A stretch of 64,000 nt of DNA from Myxococcales bacterium (GCA_021806645.1 JAJZQX010000009.1:124001-188000); one strand, 5' to 3'; counted from the stretch's first letter, positions 8,811-17,615 are shown. A program made the numbers and translations. The notes: a model not told the origin generated them from the sequence alone.

Positions 8811-9554
8811 ATGGACCTCTCGAAGAAGAGCGCGCTGGTGATCGGCGCGGGTGGCCTCGGCGGCCCGGCCCTGTTGACCTTGGCCGCGGGCGGCGTCGGC
8901 CGGCTGGTGGTGATCGACGACGACGTGGTCGAGACCTCCAACCTCAACCGGCAGCCGCTCTTCGGCGAGGCCGACCTCGGCCAGCCCAAGGCCGTGCTGG
9001 CGGCGGCGAGGCTCCAGCAGCTCTTCCCGGCGGTCCAGGTGACGGCGCTGAACCGCCGCTTCGACGCCGGCGAGGCGGTCGAGCTGGTCTCGGGGGCCGA
9101 CGTGCTGCTCGACGGCTCGGACAACTTCCCCACCAAGTTCCTCGCCAGCGACGCCGCGCTCAAGGCCGGCAAGCCGCTGGTCCACGGCGGGGTGCTGCGC
9201 ACCTCGCTCCAGATCCTCACCGTGGCTCCCGGCTTCTCCGGCTGCGTCCGCTGCCTCTTCGAGGCGCCGCCGCCGGCCGGGCAGGTCCCGACCTGCGCCG
9301 AGGCCGGGATCGTTGGCGCCCTCTCCGGCTTCGCCGGCGGGCTGATGGGCGCCGAGGCCCTCCGGTTGCTGGCGGGCGAGCGGGGCAGCTACGCCGGGCG
9401 GCTCTTCGTCTTCGAGGCCCGCACCGGTCGCGGCCGGCTGGTGCTGGTGCGCCGCCGCCCCGGCTGTCCAGCCTGCGCCGGAACGCAGCCGCTCGAGCCG
9501 AGCGGGCCGGCCGGGCCGGTCGCCTGCGCGACGCCGGCGGGGGCGCAGCCGTGA
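8811..9554 (+). CDS. MoeB/ThiF-family E1-like adenylyltransferase
   Basis: A 247-residue E1-like enzyme that should adenylate the C-terminal glycine of a ubiquitin-fold sulfur carrier using ATP. All core motifs are visible: nucleotide loop GAGGLGGP, acidic VIDDDVVETSNLNRQ with the arginine finger, GQPKA lysine, LDGSDNF aspartate, two zinc CxxC pairs (GCVRC and GCPAC), and the conserved cysteine in PTCAEAGIVG. It lacks the rhodanese domain found in some MoeB proteins. It overlaps the TusA-like gene by GTGA, so sulfur delivery by TusA is a natural guess. Confidence 0.92.
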   Translation: MDLSKKSALVIGAGGLGGPALLTLAAGGVGRLVVIDDDVVETSNLNRQPLFGEADLGQPKAVLAAARLQQLFPAVQVTALNRRFDAGEAVELVSGADVLLDGSDNFPTKFLASDAALKAGKPLVHGGVLRTSLQILTVAPGFSGCVRCLFEAPPPAGQVPTCAEAGIVGALSGFAGGLMGAEALRLLAGERGSYAGRLFVFEARTGRGRLVLVRRRPGCPACAGTQPLEPSGPAGPVACATPAGAQP

Positions 9555-9823
9555 GCGGCCAGCCGGCTCCGGCGGCGCGCGTGGACGTGCGAGCCTTCAC
9601 CTGCCCGATCACCTGGGTGAAGACGCGGATCGCGCTGGAGCGGCTCCAGCTCGGCGACGTGCTGGAGGTGCTGCTGCGCGAGGGTGAGCCGCTCCAGAAC
9701 CTGCCCGGCAGCGCCGCGGAGGACGGTCACCGCGTGGTGTTCATGGAGCCGCTGCGCGAAGACCGGGCCGGTTCGTGGCGGATCCTGCTGGAGAAGGGGG
9801 CCGCGCCCCCGGCGCTGCCATGA
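9551..9823 (+). CDS. TusA-family sulfur carrier
   Basis: A 90-residue protein with the TusA/SirA two-layer fold. The hallmark cysteine occurs in DVRAFTCPITWVKTRIALE, where TusA proteins have CPxP; here the fourth position is Thr, not Pro. TusA-type cysteines carry persulfide between sulfurtransferases. GTG 9551 overlaps the E1 stop. Its own stop overlaps an ATG at 9820 in frame with the next gene, so the whole block appears translationally coupled. Confidence 0.85.
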   Translation: MSGQPAPAARVDVRAFTCPITWVKTRIALERLQLGDVLEVLLREGEPLQNLPGSAAEDGHRVVFMEPLREDRAGSWRILLEKGAAPPALP

Positions 9824-9846
9824 GAGGACGCGATGGAGCAGAGGCC

Positions 9847-10815
9847 ATGACCGTGACCGTCTCCATCCCGGCGCCGCTGCGCGACCTGGCCGGCGGGAAG
9901 GCCGAGTTGGACGCCTCGGGTGCCACGGTCGGGGAGGTGCTCCGCCAGGTGGCGAGAGCCTATCCGCGCCTCGGCGAGCGGCTCCTCGACGACGCCGGGC
10001 AGGTGCGCCGCCACATCGGCGTCTTCCTGGGCGACGAGGAGGTGCGCGAAGTCGGTGGGCTGGGGGCCGCGCTGCGAGACGGCGACCGGCTCTGGCTGGT
10101 GCCGGCCATCGCCGGTGGCGCGCCCGAGCTCGACGCCGAGCGGATCGCCCGGTGGGCTCGCCACCTGCTGGTGCCCGGCTTCGGGGCGGCGGGGCAGGAA
10201 CGACTGATGGCCGCGCGGGTCCGGGCCGTCGGGGCCGACGGCATGGCCACGCCGGCGCTGGTGGCGCTGGCTCAGGCCGGCGTCGGGACCATCTGGATCG
10301 ACGATGCGGAGACCGTCGGCCCGGCCGACCTGGTCGGCTGGCTCTACCGGCCGCAGGAGGTCGGGCAGCCGAGGGCCACGGTGGCCGCGGCGGCCCTTTC
10401 GAGGCTCTCCCGCTTCACCTCCGTCCTCCCGTACCCGGTCGGAGGCGCGCCGTCGGCCGCGCTCATCTGCGCCTCGTCGCCGGCGCAGGGGCTGGCGGCG
10501 GCAGAGGTGGCGCGGCGAGCCGGGATCCCGCACGTGGTCCTGGAGCTGGACGGGGAGGCGGGACAGCTGGTCTCGGTCCCGCCGGGCGCTCCGTGCCTGG
10601 CCTGCGGACGCTTCACCGCGGCGGGCGGGCGTCCGCCGGTCCCGGGTGCGCTGGCGCTGGCCTCGCTGGCGGCGCAGGAGCTGCTCCGCTTGATGGTCGA
10701 GCCGGAGGTGAAGGAGGGCCGGCGCTTCGACGTGGTCCGCGGGGTCCCGAGCGTGCGCGTCACCCAGCGGCTCCCGGGCTGCGTCTGCGGCCGCGACGAG
10801 GCGAGTGAAGCCTGA
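9847..10815 (+). CDS. MoaD/ThiS ubiquitin-like domain fused to degenerate E1 domain
   Basis: A 322-residue fusion. Residues 1-91 are a MoaD/ThiS beta-grasp domain ending in LWLVPAIAGG, the Gly-Gly that free carriers use as C-terminus. Residues about 95-315 are homologous to MoeB/ThiF (ARWARHLLVPGFGAAGQERL). The nucleotide loop is altered (GADGMATP instead of GAGGLGSP), the NLNRQ arginine region is lost (DLVGWLY), the lysine is Arg (GQPRA), and the DxSD aspartate is replaced (ICASSP), so adenylation is unlikely. Cysteine pairs CLAC and CVC remain. ATG 9847 has GGAG at -12; ATG 9820, overlapping the upstream stop, is an alternative. The JAMM gene overlaps its 3' end by 11 bases. Confidence 0.85.
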   Translation: MTVTVSIPAPLRDLAGGKAELDASGATVGEVLRQVARAYPRLGERLLDDAGQVRRHIGVFLGDEEVREVGGLGAALRDGDRLWLVPAIAGGAPELDAERIARWARHLLVPGFGAAGQERLMAARVRAVGADGMATPALVALAQAGVGTIWIDDAETVGPADLVGWLYRPQEVGQPRATVAAAALSRLSRFTSVLPYPVGGAPSAALICASSPAQGLAAAEVARRAGIPHVVLELDGEAGQLVSVPPGAPCLACGRFTAAGGRPPVPGALALASLAAQELLRLMVEPEVKEGRRFDVVRGVPSVRVTQRLPGCVCGRDEASEA

Positions 10816-11233
10816 GCTGGGTGCGGGCGGCTGGCCGATCGCCCGGCTGGTGGCGCTGGCCGAGGCTTCGCCGGCCGAGGAGGTCTGCGGGTTGCTGGTG
10901 AGCGGCACCGGCGGCGAGGTCGAGCCGTGGCCGTTCACCAACGTCTCTGCGACGCCGGCCAGCGCGTTCGAGTTCGAGCCCCGGGAACTGCTCGGGGCCT
11001 TGCGGCGGCTCGACGAGGCGGGCGGCCGGCTGGTCGCCGTCTACCACTCCCACCTAGCCGGCGGGGCCGGCCTGTCGCCACGGGACGTGGCCGGCGCGCT
11101 GGTCGACGGCGCCCCGGTCCTGCCCGGTGCCGCGCAGGTGGTGGTGGCCCTGGAGGGTGGCCGGGCGAGGCGCATCCGGGCCCATCGCTGGACCGGCCAG
11201 GGCTTCGAGCCGTCCGACCTCTGGTGGCGCTGA
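10805..11233 (+). CDS. JAMM/MPN+ metallopeptidase (JAB domain)
   Basis: A 142-residue zinc isopeptidase-type enzyme. The JAMM signature is complete: Glu in PAEEVCGLLV (residue 25/26), His81 and His83 in YHSHLAGG, and Asp94 ten residues later (GLSPRD). Bacterial relatives (for example Mec+ with CysO) remove groups from, or mature, the Gly-Gly end of ubiquitin-like sulfur carriers. GTG 10805 overlaps the fusion gene, so the likely substrate is that fusion or a protein modified by it. Confidence 0.9.
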   Translation: MKPELGAGGWPIARLVALAEASPAEEVCGLLVSGTGGEVEPWPFTNVSATPASAFEFEPRELLGALRRLDEAGGRLVAVYHSHLAGGAGLSPRDVAGALVDGAPVLPGAAQVVVALEGGRARRIRAHRWTGQGFEPSDLWWR

Positions 11234-11313
11234 GTGAATTCCCATGTCGAGGTCGCATTTCTCTAACCTGCCGACAGAACGCGGGAAAACACGACCGGAC
11301 TTGCGAACTCCAC

Positions 11314-11342
11314 TTGGATCCGAGGGCGTGGCGCGATATACT
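11314..11342 (+). promoter_or_regulatory. Promoter of the APS-kinase-like gene
   Basis: TTGGAT at 11314-11319, a 17-base spacer, then TATACT at 11337-11342; the ATG is at 11370. The 136-base gap after the JAMM gene and this promoter suggest a separate transcript from the E1/JAMM operon. Confidence 0.65.
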
Positions 11343-11369
11343 TTGTGTTCACCCCGCACCGAGGTCTGC

Positions 11370-12053
11370 ATGAACTTTCAGCAGAGCACCGGGTTCGTCA
11401 TCTGGCTGACCGGAATGAAGAAGGCCGGGAAGACCACCCTCGCCACGCAGCTGGCGCAGCGGCTGACGCAGGCGGGGCGGGTGGTCCAGCTGCTCGACGA
11501 GGACGGCGAGGCGAAGTTCCTCCTCGAGGGGCTCGGGCCCTCCAAGGACGGCCAGGTCACGGCGGTGAAGCGGTTCGGATACACGGCCAAGGCGGTGGCC
11601 AGGTCGGGCGGGATCGCCGTCTGCGCGGCACTCTCCCCGTTCCGCGAGCCGCGCGAGCAGCTGCGGCGCGAGGCGCGCCGCTTCGTCGAGGTCTTCGTCG
11701 ACTGCACCATCGAGAAGCTGATGGATCGGGACGGCAAGGAGGCCTACTACAAGAAGGCGATGACCGGCGAGATCACGCAGGTGGCGGGTGTTGACCTTCC
11801 GTACGAGCCGCCGGTTCACCCCGAGCTGGTGCTCCACACCGAGCAGGAGCCGGTCGAGGCCTGCCTCACCCGCATCTTCCAGGCCCTGGTAGACGGCAAG
11901 TTCATCGGCCCGACCGAGTTCGGGCGGCTCACCGGCGGCCTCAAGCCGAAGCGGAAGTCGGGCAAGCCGGCCAGGGCGGGCCAGGGGGCCAAGCCACCGA
12001 AGGCGGCCAAGGCGAAGAAGGCGGCGGGCAAGGCGGGCAAGAAGAAGCGCTGA
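11370..12053 (+). CDS. APS-kinase-like (CysC family) protein with basic tail
   Basis: A 227-residue P-loop kinase. The Walker A motif is GMKKAGKTT (residues 15-23). SPFREPRE, VFVDCTIE, YYKKAMTGEI and VDLPYEPPVHPEL follow the order seen in adenylylsulfate kinases (APS + ATP to PAPS). Two usual substrate-site elements differ: the LDGDxxR strand is LDEDGEAKFLL, and the RxxNxxR segment is not evident. The last 35 residues are a Lys/Ala-rich tail. It may be a true CysC or a diverged kinase for another adenylated or sulfated substrate. It sits between the JAMM operon and larE. Confidence 0.75.
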   Translation: MNFQQSTGFVIWLTGMKKAGKTTLATQLAQRLTQAGRVVQLLDEDGEAKFLLEGLGPSKDGQVTAVKRFGYTAKAVARSGGIAVCAALSPFREPREQLRREARRFVEVFVDCTIEKLMDRDGKEAYYKKAMTGEITQVAGVDLPYEPPVHPELVLHTEQEPVEACLTRIFQALVDGKFIGPTEFGRLTGGLKPKRKSGKPARAGQGAKPPKAAKAKKAAGKAGKKKR

Positions 12054-12105
12054 CGCCCCGACCGCGATCCCGTTACCCGAAGTGCCGGGCGGTACGTTTC
12101 GAATC

Positions 12106-12957
12106 ATGCGCGCCGAAGTGGAACCGCTGCGACAGGCTTCACGCCCCGCGCTGGAGGGGCTGCGGCGCCAGCTGGCCGGCTACGGCCGCGTGCTGGTCGC
12201 CTTCTCCGGCGGTGTCGATTCGACCTTCCTGCTGGCGGTCGCCCGGGAGGTGCTCGGCGACGGGGCGCTGGCACTCACGACCCACTCGCCCAGTGTCCCC
12301 GAGTCGGAGCGGGCCGAGGCGCGTGCGCTGGCGGCCCGGCTGGGCGCCCGGCACGTCGAGGTGGTGAGCCGCGAGGGGGACGACCCTGCCTACACCGCCA
12401 ACACCGACCAGCGCTGCTACTTCTGCAAGCGGGAACTCTACCGGCTCTGCCTCGAGGTGGCGACGACGGAGGGGATTCCGGCCATCGCCGACGGCTACAA
12501 CGCCGACGATCGGCGCGACCATCGGCCGGGCCGTCGCGCGGCCGAGGAGGCGGGGGTCTTCTCCCCGCTGGCGGAGGCCGGGATGGGAAAGCCGGCCATC
12601 AGGGCCTGGAGCGAGGCGTTCGGCTTGCCGACCTGGGACAAGCCCCAGCTGGCCTGCCTCGCCTCGAGGATCCCTTACGGCACGGCGGTGACCCCGGAGC
12701 GGCTGGCGCAGGTGGAGCGCGCCGAGGCGGCGGTTCGGGCGCTCGGGCTGCGGAGCTTCCGGGTGCGTCACCACGGCGAGGTGGGGCGGCTGGAGGTGGC
12801 CGAGGAGGAGCTGGCCGGCGCCTTCGCGCGCCGCGAGGTGCTGGGGGCGGCGGTGAGGCAGGCAGGCTTCCGGAGCGCCGCGCTCGACCTCGAGCCGTTC
12901 CGCTCGGGGCGGATGAACGAGCTGGCGGGCATCCCGTTGCCGGTGGTGGCGTCGTGA
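12106..12957 (+). CDS. larE: ATP-dependent sacrificial sulfur transferase LarE
   Basis: PP-loop pyrophosphatase-type enzyme that, in lactate racemase cofactor synthesis, donates sulfur to the pyridinium biscarboxylate precursor of the nickel-pincer nucleotide. The PP-loop AFSGGVDSTFLLA is near the N-terminus; NTDQRCYFCKRELY, DGYNADDRRDHRPG and KPQLACLASRIPYG are typical. The cysteine in ACLASR matches the sulfur-donating position of the L. plantarum enzyme. The CYFC pair adds two more cysteines, as in cluster-type LarE. No larA/B/C is nearby, so this copy may serve another sulfur pathway. ATG 12106 is preferred; GTG 12082 is possible. Confidence 0.88.
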   Translation: MRAEVEPLRQASRPALEGLRRQLAGYGRVLVAFSGGVDSTFLLAVAREVLGDGALALTTHSPSVPESERAEARALAARLGARHVEVVSREGDDPAYTANTDQRCYFCKRELYRLCLEVATTEGIPAIADGYNADDRRDHRPGRRAAEEAGVFSPLAEAGMGKPAIRAWSEAFGLPTWDKPQLACLASRIPYGTAVTPERLAQVERAEAAVRALGLRSFRVRHHGEVGRLEVAEEELAGAFARREVLGAAVRQAGFRSAALDLEPFRSGRMNELAGIPLPVVAS

Positions 12958-13505
12958 GCCGCCTGGCGTTCCCCCGGGCCGGCGCCTGGGGGCTGATGGC
13001 CCTCGCCGCGGCCTGCATGAGCGCGCCCGCCCTGGCGGCTGCCCTGGAGCCGCGCTTCGACCACCGCGACCAGCAGGGGCTGCTGGCCGAGCTGGGTGTC
13101 GCCCGCGACTCGGTGGTGGTGGGCGGGCTGACCAACGCGAGCTACCGGCCGTCGCTCCGGGTGGCCTGGGGCTTCGACTTGAGCGGGGAGGGGGACGAGC
13201 TGCAGCTGGGCGGCACGGTGCGGCTTGGGAGCTGGTCCGATCCGCGGAAGGTGAAGCGGCTCTACGGCATCGACGCCATGTACCGCGCCTACTTCGGGTC
13301 GGAGGAGCTGAAGACCTTCGTCGAGATCGGCGTCTGGGCGAACCTCGCCTCGCGGCTGGCGGCCGGAGGGCTGGCAGGGATCGGACTCGCCTACGATCCG
13401 TCAAGGGCGTGGGGGTTCTACGCCGCGGCCCGATTCGGTGGAGGCTACGGCGAGGCGCGCATCACCAGCGTGGAGGTCGTGTCCGGACTGCAACTCCGCT
13501 GGTAG
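12954..13505 (+). CDS. Exported outer-membrane-barrel-like protein
   Basis: A 183-residue protein with a signal peptide (MALAAACMSAPALAAA, cleavage about residue 29). It then has alternating hydrophobic/polar beta-strands (YRPSLRVAWGFDL, LQLGGTVRLGSW, WGFYAAARFGGGYGEARI) and ends in LQLRW; a terminal aromatic residue is usual for outer-membrane barrels. No catalytic motif is seen. GTG 12954 overlaps the larE stop, which couples the two genes although no functional link is apparent. Confidence 0.7.
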   Translation: MSRLAFPRAGAWGLMALAAACMSAPALAAALEPRFDHRDQQGLLAELGVARDSVVVGGLTNASYRPSLRVAWGFDLSGEGDELQLGGTVRLGSWSDPRKVKRLYGIDAMYRAYFGSEELKTFVEIGVWANLASRLAAGGLAGIGLAYDPSRAWGFYAAARFGGGYGEARITSVEVVSGLQLRW

Positions 13506-13577
13506 GCCCGCCTGCCGTGGTGGCCCCAGATGGGTGCCATAGCCAATTTCTTGCGACACTGGTATCAGGTGGTAGCG

Positions 13578-13615
13578 TGTAGGCAAACGTAGTCAATTCA
13601 CTCCAGGAGCCTACA
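13578..13615 (+). promoter_or_regulatory. Inverted repeat over the ribosome-binding site of the RHH gene
   Basis: TGTAGGC at 13578-13584 and GCCTACA at 13609-13615 form a perfect 7-bp inverted repeat. The right arm lies directly between the AGGAG ribosome-binding site (13605-13609) and the ATG at 13617. It could be an operator for the encoded ribbon-helix-helix protein or an mRNA hairpin masking the start. Confidence 0.5.
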
Positions 13616-13616
13616 T

Positions 13617-13829
13617 ATGACCACAGATTTCGAGACTCTCTCTTCAGAGCCTGCCAATCGACTGGAACCGATGCTGGTGCGCCTCCCGCCCGCCTTCGCG
13701 ACCGAACTTCGGAACCTGGCGAAGCGAACCCGCGTCCGCCAGTCCGACTATCTCCGCGAGGCGGTCGGCGACTTGCTGCTCAAGTACGGCCAGCACCCGG
13801 TCGCCGGCGAGGTCGATGCGTCCCATTGA
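13617..13829 (+). CDS. Ribbon-helix-helix (CopG-type) regulator
   Basis: A 70-residue protein. Residues about 19-58 match the RHH fold: beta-strand MLVRLPPAF, helix ATELRNLAKRT, turn and helix RQSDYLREAVGDLLLKYG. Such dimers bind operator DNA, often as antitoxins. No toxin-like gene adjoins (truA is convergent and the upstream gene is an exported barrel), so a stand-alone regulator is more likely. ATG 13617 has a strong AGGAG upstream. Confidence 0.8.
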   Translation: MTTDFETLSSEPANRLEPMLVRLPPAFATELRNLAKRTRVRQSDYLREAVGDLLLKYGQHPVAGEVDASH

Positions 13830-13838
13830 CGCCGTGCG

Positions 13839-14624
13839 TCAGCGCCAGTCCAGGGTGCCCGGGGGATAGCTCACGCTCGTCAGCGTGAGCCCCCAGCCGG
13901 GTGCCCGGACGCCCCGGTAACGTTCGCGCCGCGCCAGCAGGTCCCGGATCACCGTCGTGGGCGCCAGTCCAAGTCCGGCAGCGACCGCGGTGCCGACCAG
14001 GTTGCGGACCATGGCGCGCAAGAACCCGTGCCCTTCCAGCACCACGGCGAGCAGGGGCACGTGGGTGGCCGCGATCACCTCGGCGCCGGTGAGGGTCCGG
14101 ATCGAGCCGCGCTGGTCGCCGGGCCGCGCGAAGCCGAAGAAGTCATGCTCGCCGACGGCATGGGCGAGCGCCTCGCGCATCAGCGAGGCGTCCGGTAGCC
14201 CGCAGGCCAGCCCCGGAAAGGCCCGCTCGTCGGGCAGGGTCCAGCACCAGGGAGCCACCTCCGCCGGCGGCGGCACTCCGATCAGGTAGGCGTAGCGGCG
14301 GCTCACCGCCGAGGCCCGGGCGTGGAAATGGGCGGGGGCGAGCGCGGCGGCCAGGCAGACCAGGGAGTCGGGCGTGGCCCCGTTGACGGCCGTCCGCAGT
14401 TCCTCCGGATCGAGGCCGCGCCGGGCCGTGAAGCCGACCACCTGGTCGAGCGCCGAGACGCCGGCGTCGGTCCGCGCCGCCACCTGCAGCGGGCCGGTGA
14501 TCCCGAGCGAGCGCAAGGCGGTCTCGAGGCTCTCCTGCACCGTCGGCAGGCCGGGCTGGCGCTGGAAGCCGCGATAGGCGCGCCCGTCGTATGCCAGTCG
14601 GAGTGCGTAGCGGCGCCGTTCCAC
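13839..14624 (-). CDS. truA: tRNA pseudouridine(38-40) synthase TruA
   Basis: Isomerises uridines 38-40 in the tRNA anticodon arm. The 261-residue protein has the catalytic aspartate in AARTDAGVSALDQV, the N-terminal RLAYDGRAYRGFQRQPG, RRYAYLI, and the C-terminal GHGFLRAMVRNLVGT. GTG 14624 is chosen because the RRRYALRLAYDG start of the fold follows at once; the open frame upstream reads through the AgmX-like promoter region and lacks homology. The stop is 9 bases from the convergent RHH gene. Confidence 0.93.
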   Translation of the reverse strand: MERRRYALRLAYDGRAYRGFQRQPGLPTVQESLETALRSLGITGPLQVAARTDAGVSALDQVVGFTARRGLDPEELRTAVNGATPDSLVCLAAALAPAHFHARASAVSRRYAYLIGVPPPAEVAPWCWTLPDERAFPGLACGLPDASLMREALAHAVGEHDFFGFARPGDQRGSIRTLTGAEVIAATHVPLLAVVLEGHGFLRAMVRNLVGTAVAAGLGLAPTTVIRDLLARRERYRGVRAPGWGLTLTSVSYPPGTLDWR

Positions 14625-14685
14625 GTCGTGGTAATTTGAGCACGCCTCTCCGCGCGGCGCGAGCCTCCCGGGAGCGCGCCGCCGA

Positions 14686-15558
14686 ATGCCCGAGACCACC
14701 CCCACCTTCCAGGTTGACGACCCGGCCCTCGACGGCGCCGACTGGCTCTTCCAGCGCGATGGCAAGGTCTACGGTCCGGTGGAGGGGCGGCGCCTGGCCG
14801 AGCTGCTCTATCGCGGCGAGCTGGTCGCGGCGACGCTGGTCTCCAGCGGCGACGGCGGCTGGCAGCCCGTCGCCCACGTTCCCCAGTTCCTGCTTCACGT
14901 GAAGAAGGCCGAGGCGGCCCTGCGCGTGGAGCAGGAGGTGACCGGGGCCCGGGCGCTCCGCGTGCGCCGGGCACGGACCAGGACCGCCGGCCTCCTGATC
15001 GGCGCGCTGGCGCTGGTGGGCGGCGCCGGAGTGCTGGCGCTCTGGCTCGGCCGCGGCGGCGACCACAGCCCGCTGCTCGACGACTTCGGCGCCGGCATCT
15101 CCATCTCGGTTCCGGCGCGGGTCGGCGTGGCCGGCCGGGCCGGCGGCGGCGAGGTCGAGGTGGCGGTGACACCCGACGAGCGGGCGCAGCGCCCCGTCAA
15201 CGGCTCCCGCCCGGCGCGCTCTGCGCCGGCCACCACCGCGGCCCAGCCGGAGGGCGGGGAGCTGGTGGCCACGCAGTTCGACGCGGGGAAGATCCAGGAG
15301 GTCGTGAACCGGCAGCAGCGGACGCTGGCTCCGTGCCTTCGCGCCGAGGCCGAGCGGGCCCCCGACTTCGCCGGCGAGGTGCCGCTCGAGTTCACCATCG
15401 GCAACGAGGGCAAGGTGGTGCGGGTGGTCATCCCGGACCCCCGGATGCGCCAGGGGGCGCTGCGCGACTGCTTCGAGCGGGTCCTCCAGGGCTGGACCTT
15501 CGACACCTTCCCGGGCCAGCGCCCCAGCGTCGCCCTGGTCTTCAAGGTGGGCAGGTGA
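14686..15558 (+). CDS. GYF-domain / AgmX-PglI C-terminal-domain membrane protein
   Basis: A 290-residue bitopic protein. An N-terminal GYF_2-like domain (WLFQRDGKVYGPVEGRRLAE, residues about 20-75) is followed by a transmembrane helix at about 104-124 (LLIGALALVGGAGVLALWLG). After a linker comes a C-terminal AgmX/PglI-type domain (about 200-290: two cysteines in APCLRAEAE and LRDCFERVLQGW, plus IGNEGKVVRVVIPD). This domain is TonB-C-like and typical of myxobacterial envelope or gliding-machinery proteins. A trans-envelope scaffolding role is inferred. It is divergent from truA. Confidence 0.8.
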   Translation: MPETTPTFQVDDPALDGADWLFQRDGKVYGPVEGRRLAELLYRGELVAATLVSSGDGGWQPVAHVPQFLLHVKKAEAALRVEQEVTGARALRVRRARTRTAGLLIGALALVGGAGVLALWLGRGGDHSPLLDDFGAGISISVPARVGVAGRAGGGEVEVAVTPDERAQRPVNGSRPARSAPATTAAQPEGGELVATQFDAGKIQEVVNRQQRTLAPCLRAEAERAPDFAGEVPLEFTIGNEGKVVRVVIPDPRMRQGALRDCFERVLQGWTFDTFPGQRPSVALVFKVGR

Positions 15559-15580
15559 TCCGGTCCGGGCGGAGCGCGCC

Positions 15581-16195
15581 ATGAGCGGCAGCGCGTCGCT
15601 GGCGAACCGGGCCGAGGCGCTGCCGCCGGGCTCGACCCGCCGGCTGGTGATCGAGGGGGCCCGCCGCTTCAAGGCGGCCTGGGTCGAGTTCGCCCGCCTG
15701 CTCTCGGAGGTGCGGCGCGGCGAACTCTGGCGCGAGTGGGGCTACCCGAGCTTCGATCGCTACTGTTCGTCAGAGCTCTTCATCCGCAAGGCGACGGCCG
15801 AGAAGCTGACCGCCAGCTTCGGCTTCCTGGAGCGTCACGAGCCGCGGCTGGCCCAGGGGCTGGGCGACGAGAAGGCGCCCCCGTTCGAGGTGATCGAGGT
15901 GCTGTCGCGCGCCGAGGCGGCCGGGCGGCTCTCGGCCGACGGCTGGCGCGAGCTGCGCGACGAGGTGATCGATCGGCCGCCGACTCCGGCGGCCATGACC
16001 AGGGCGCTGGCCGAGAAGTTCGGCCCGGAGCCCCGGGCGCCGCGCCCGCCCCGGGGGGAGCGCATGGCCAAGCTGGCCTCCGCCGCCCGGCGCGTGGCCG
16101 AGGCGTGCGCCGCGGAAGGGGCGATTTCCAAGGCGCTGACCGCCCGCGCCGAGGCGCTGGCCGAGGAACTGGAGCGGTTCGCCCGTGACGCTTGA
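15581..16195 (+). CDS. Hypothetical helical protein
   Basis: A soluble, highly helical 204-residue protein that I cannot assign. Features: RRFKAAWVEFARLLSEVRR, then GYPSFDRYCSSELFIRKATA, a pattern seen in myxobacterial hypotheticals with a DNA-binding-like N-terminal half. The C-terminal half is Ala/Glu/Arg-rich and coiled-coil-like (AEALAEELERFARDA). It follows the AgmX-like gene by 22 bases, probably co-transcribed, and precedes clpX by 126 bases. Confidence 0.6.
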   Translation: MSGSASLANRAEALPPGSTRRLVIEGARRFKAAWVEFARLLSEVRRGELWREWGYPSFDRYCSSELFIRKATAEKLTASFGFLERHEPRLAQGLGDEKAPPFEVIEVLSRAEAAGRLSADGWRELRDEVIDRPPTPAAMTRALAEKFGPEPRAPRPPRGERMAKLASAARRVAEACAAEGAISKALTARAEALAEELERFARDA

Positions 16196-16321
16196 CTTCC
16201 ACCCCGGGCGGGTCCGGCCAGAGAACAGGCGGAGCGGTCCGGTCCGGGTTAAGAACGTGATGCGTCCCGGGTTATTCGGGACGGCCTCGATTCTGGTACC
16301 ATCGCCTGGGAGAGGGGACGA

Positions 16322-17608
<1,287 letters not shown>

Positions 17609-17615
17609 GCGGCGA

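Noticed and set aside
12082-12105. GTG at 12082 as an earlier start for larE
   Set aside because: It would add eight residues not typical of LarE; the ATG at 12106 fits the family start better.
13869-13890. A perfect 9-bp hairpin (GCTCACGCT/AGCGTGAGC) near the 3' end of truA
   Set aside because: It lies within the truA coding region and encodes normal TruA residues; it could help end the RHH transcript, but there is no T-run and no need to call a terminator.
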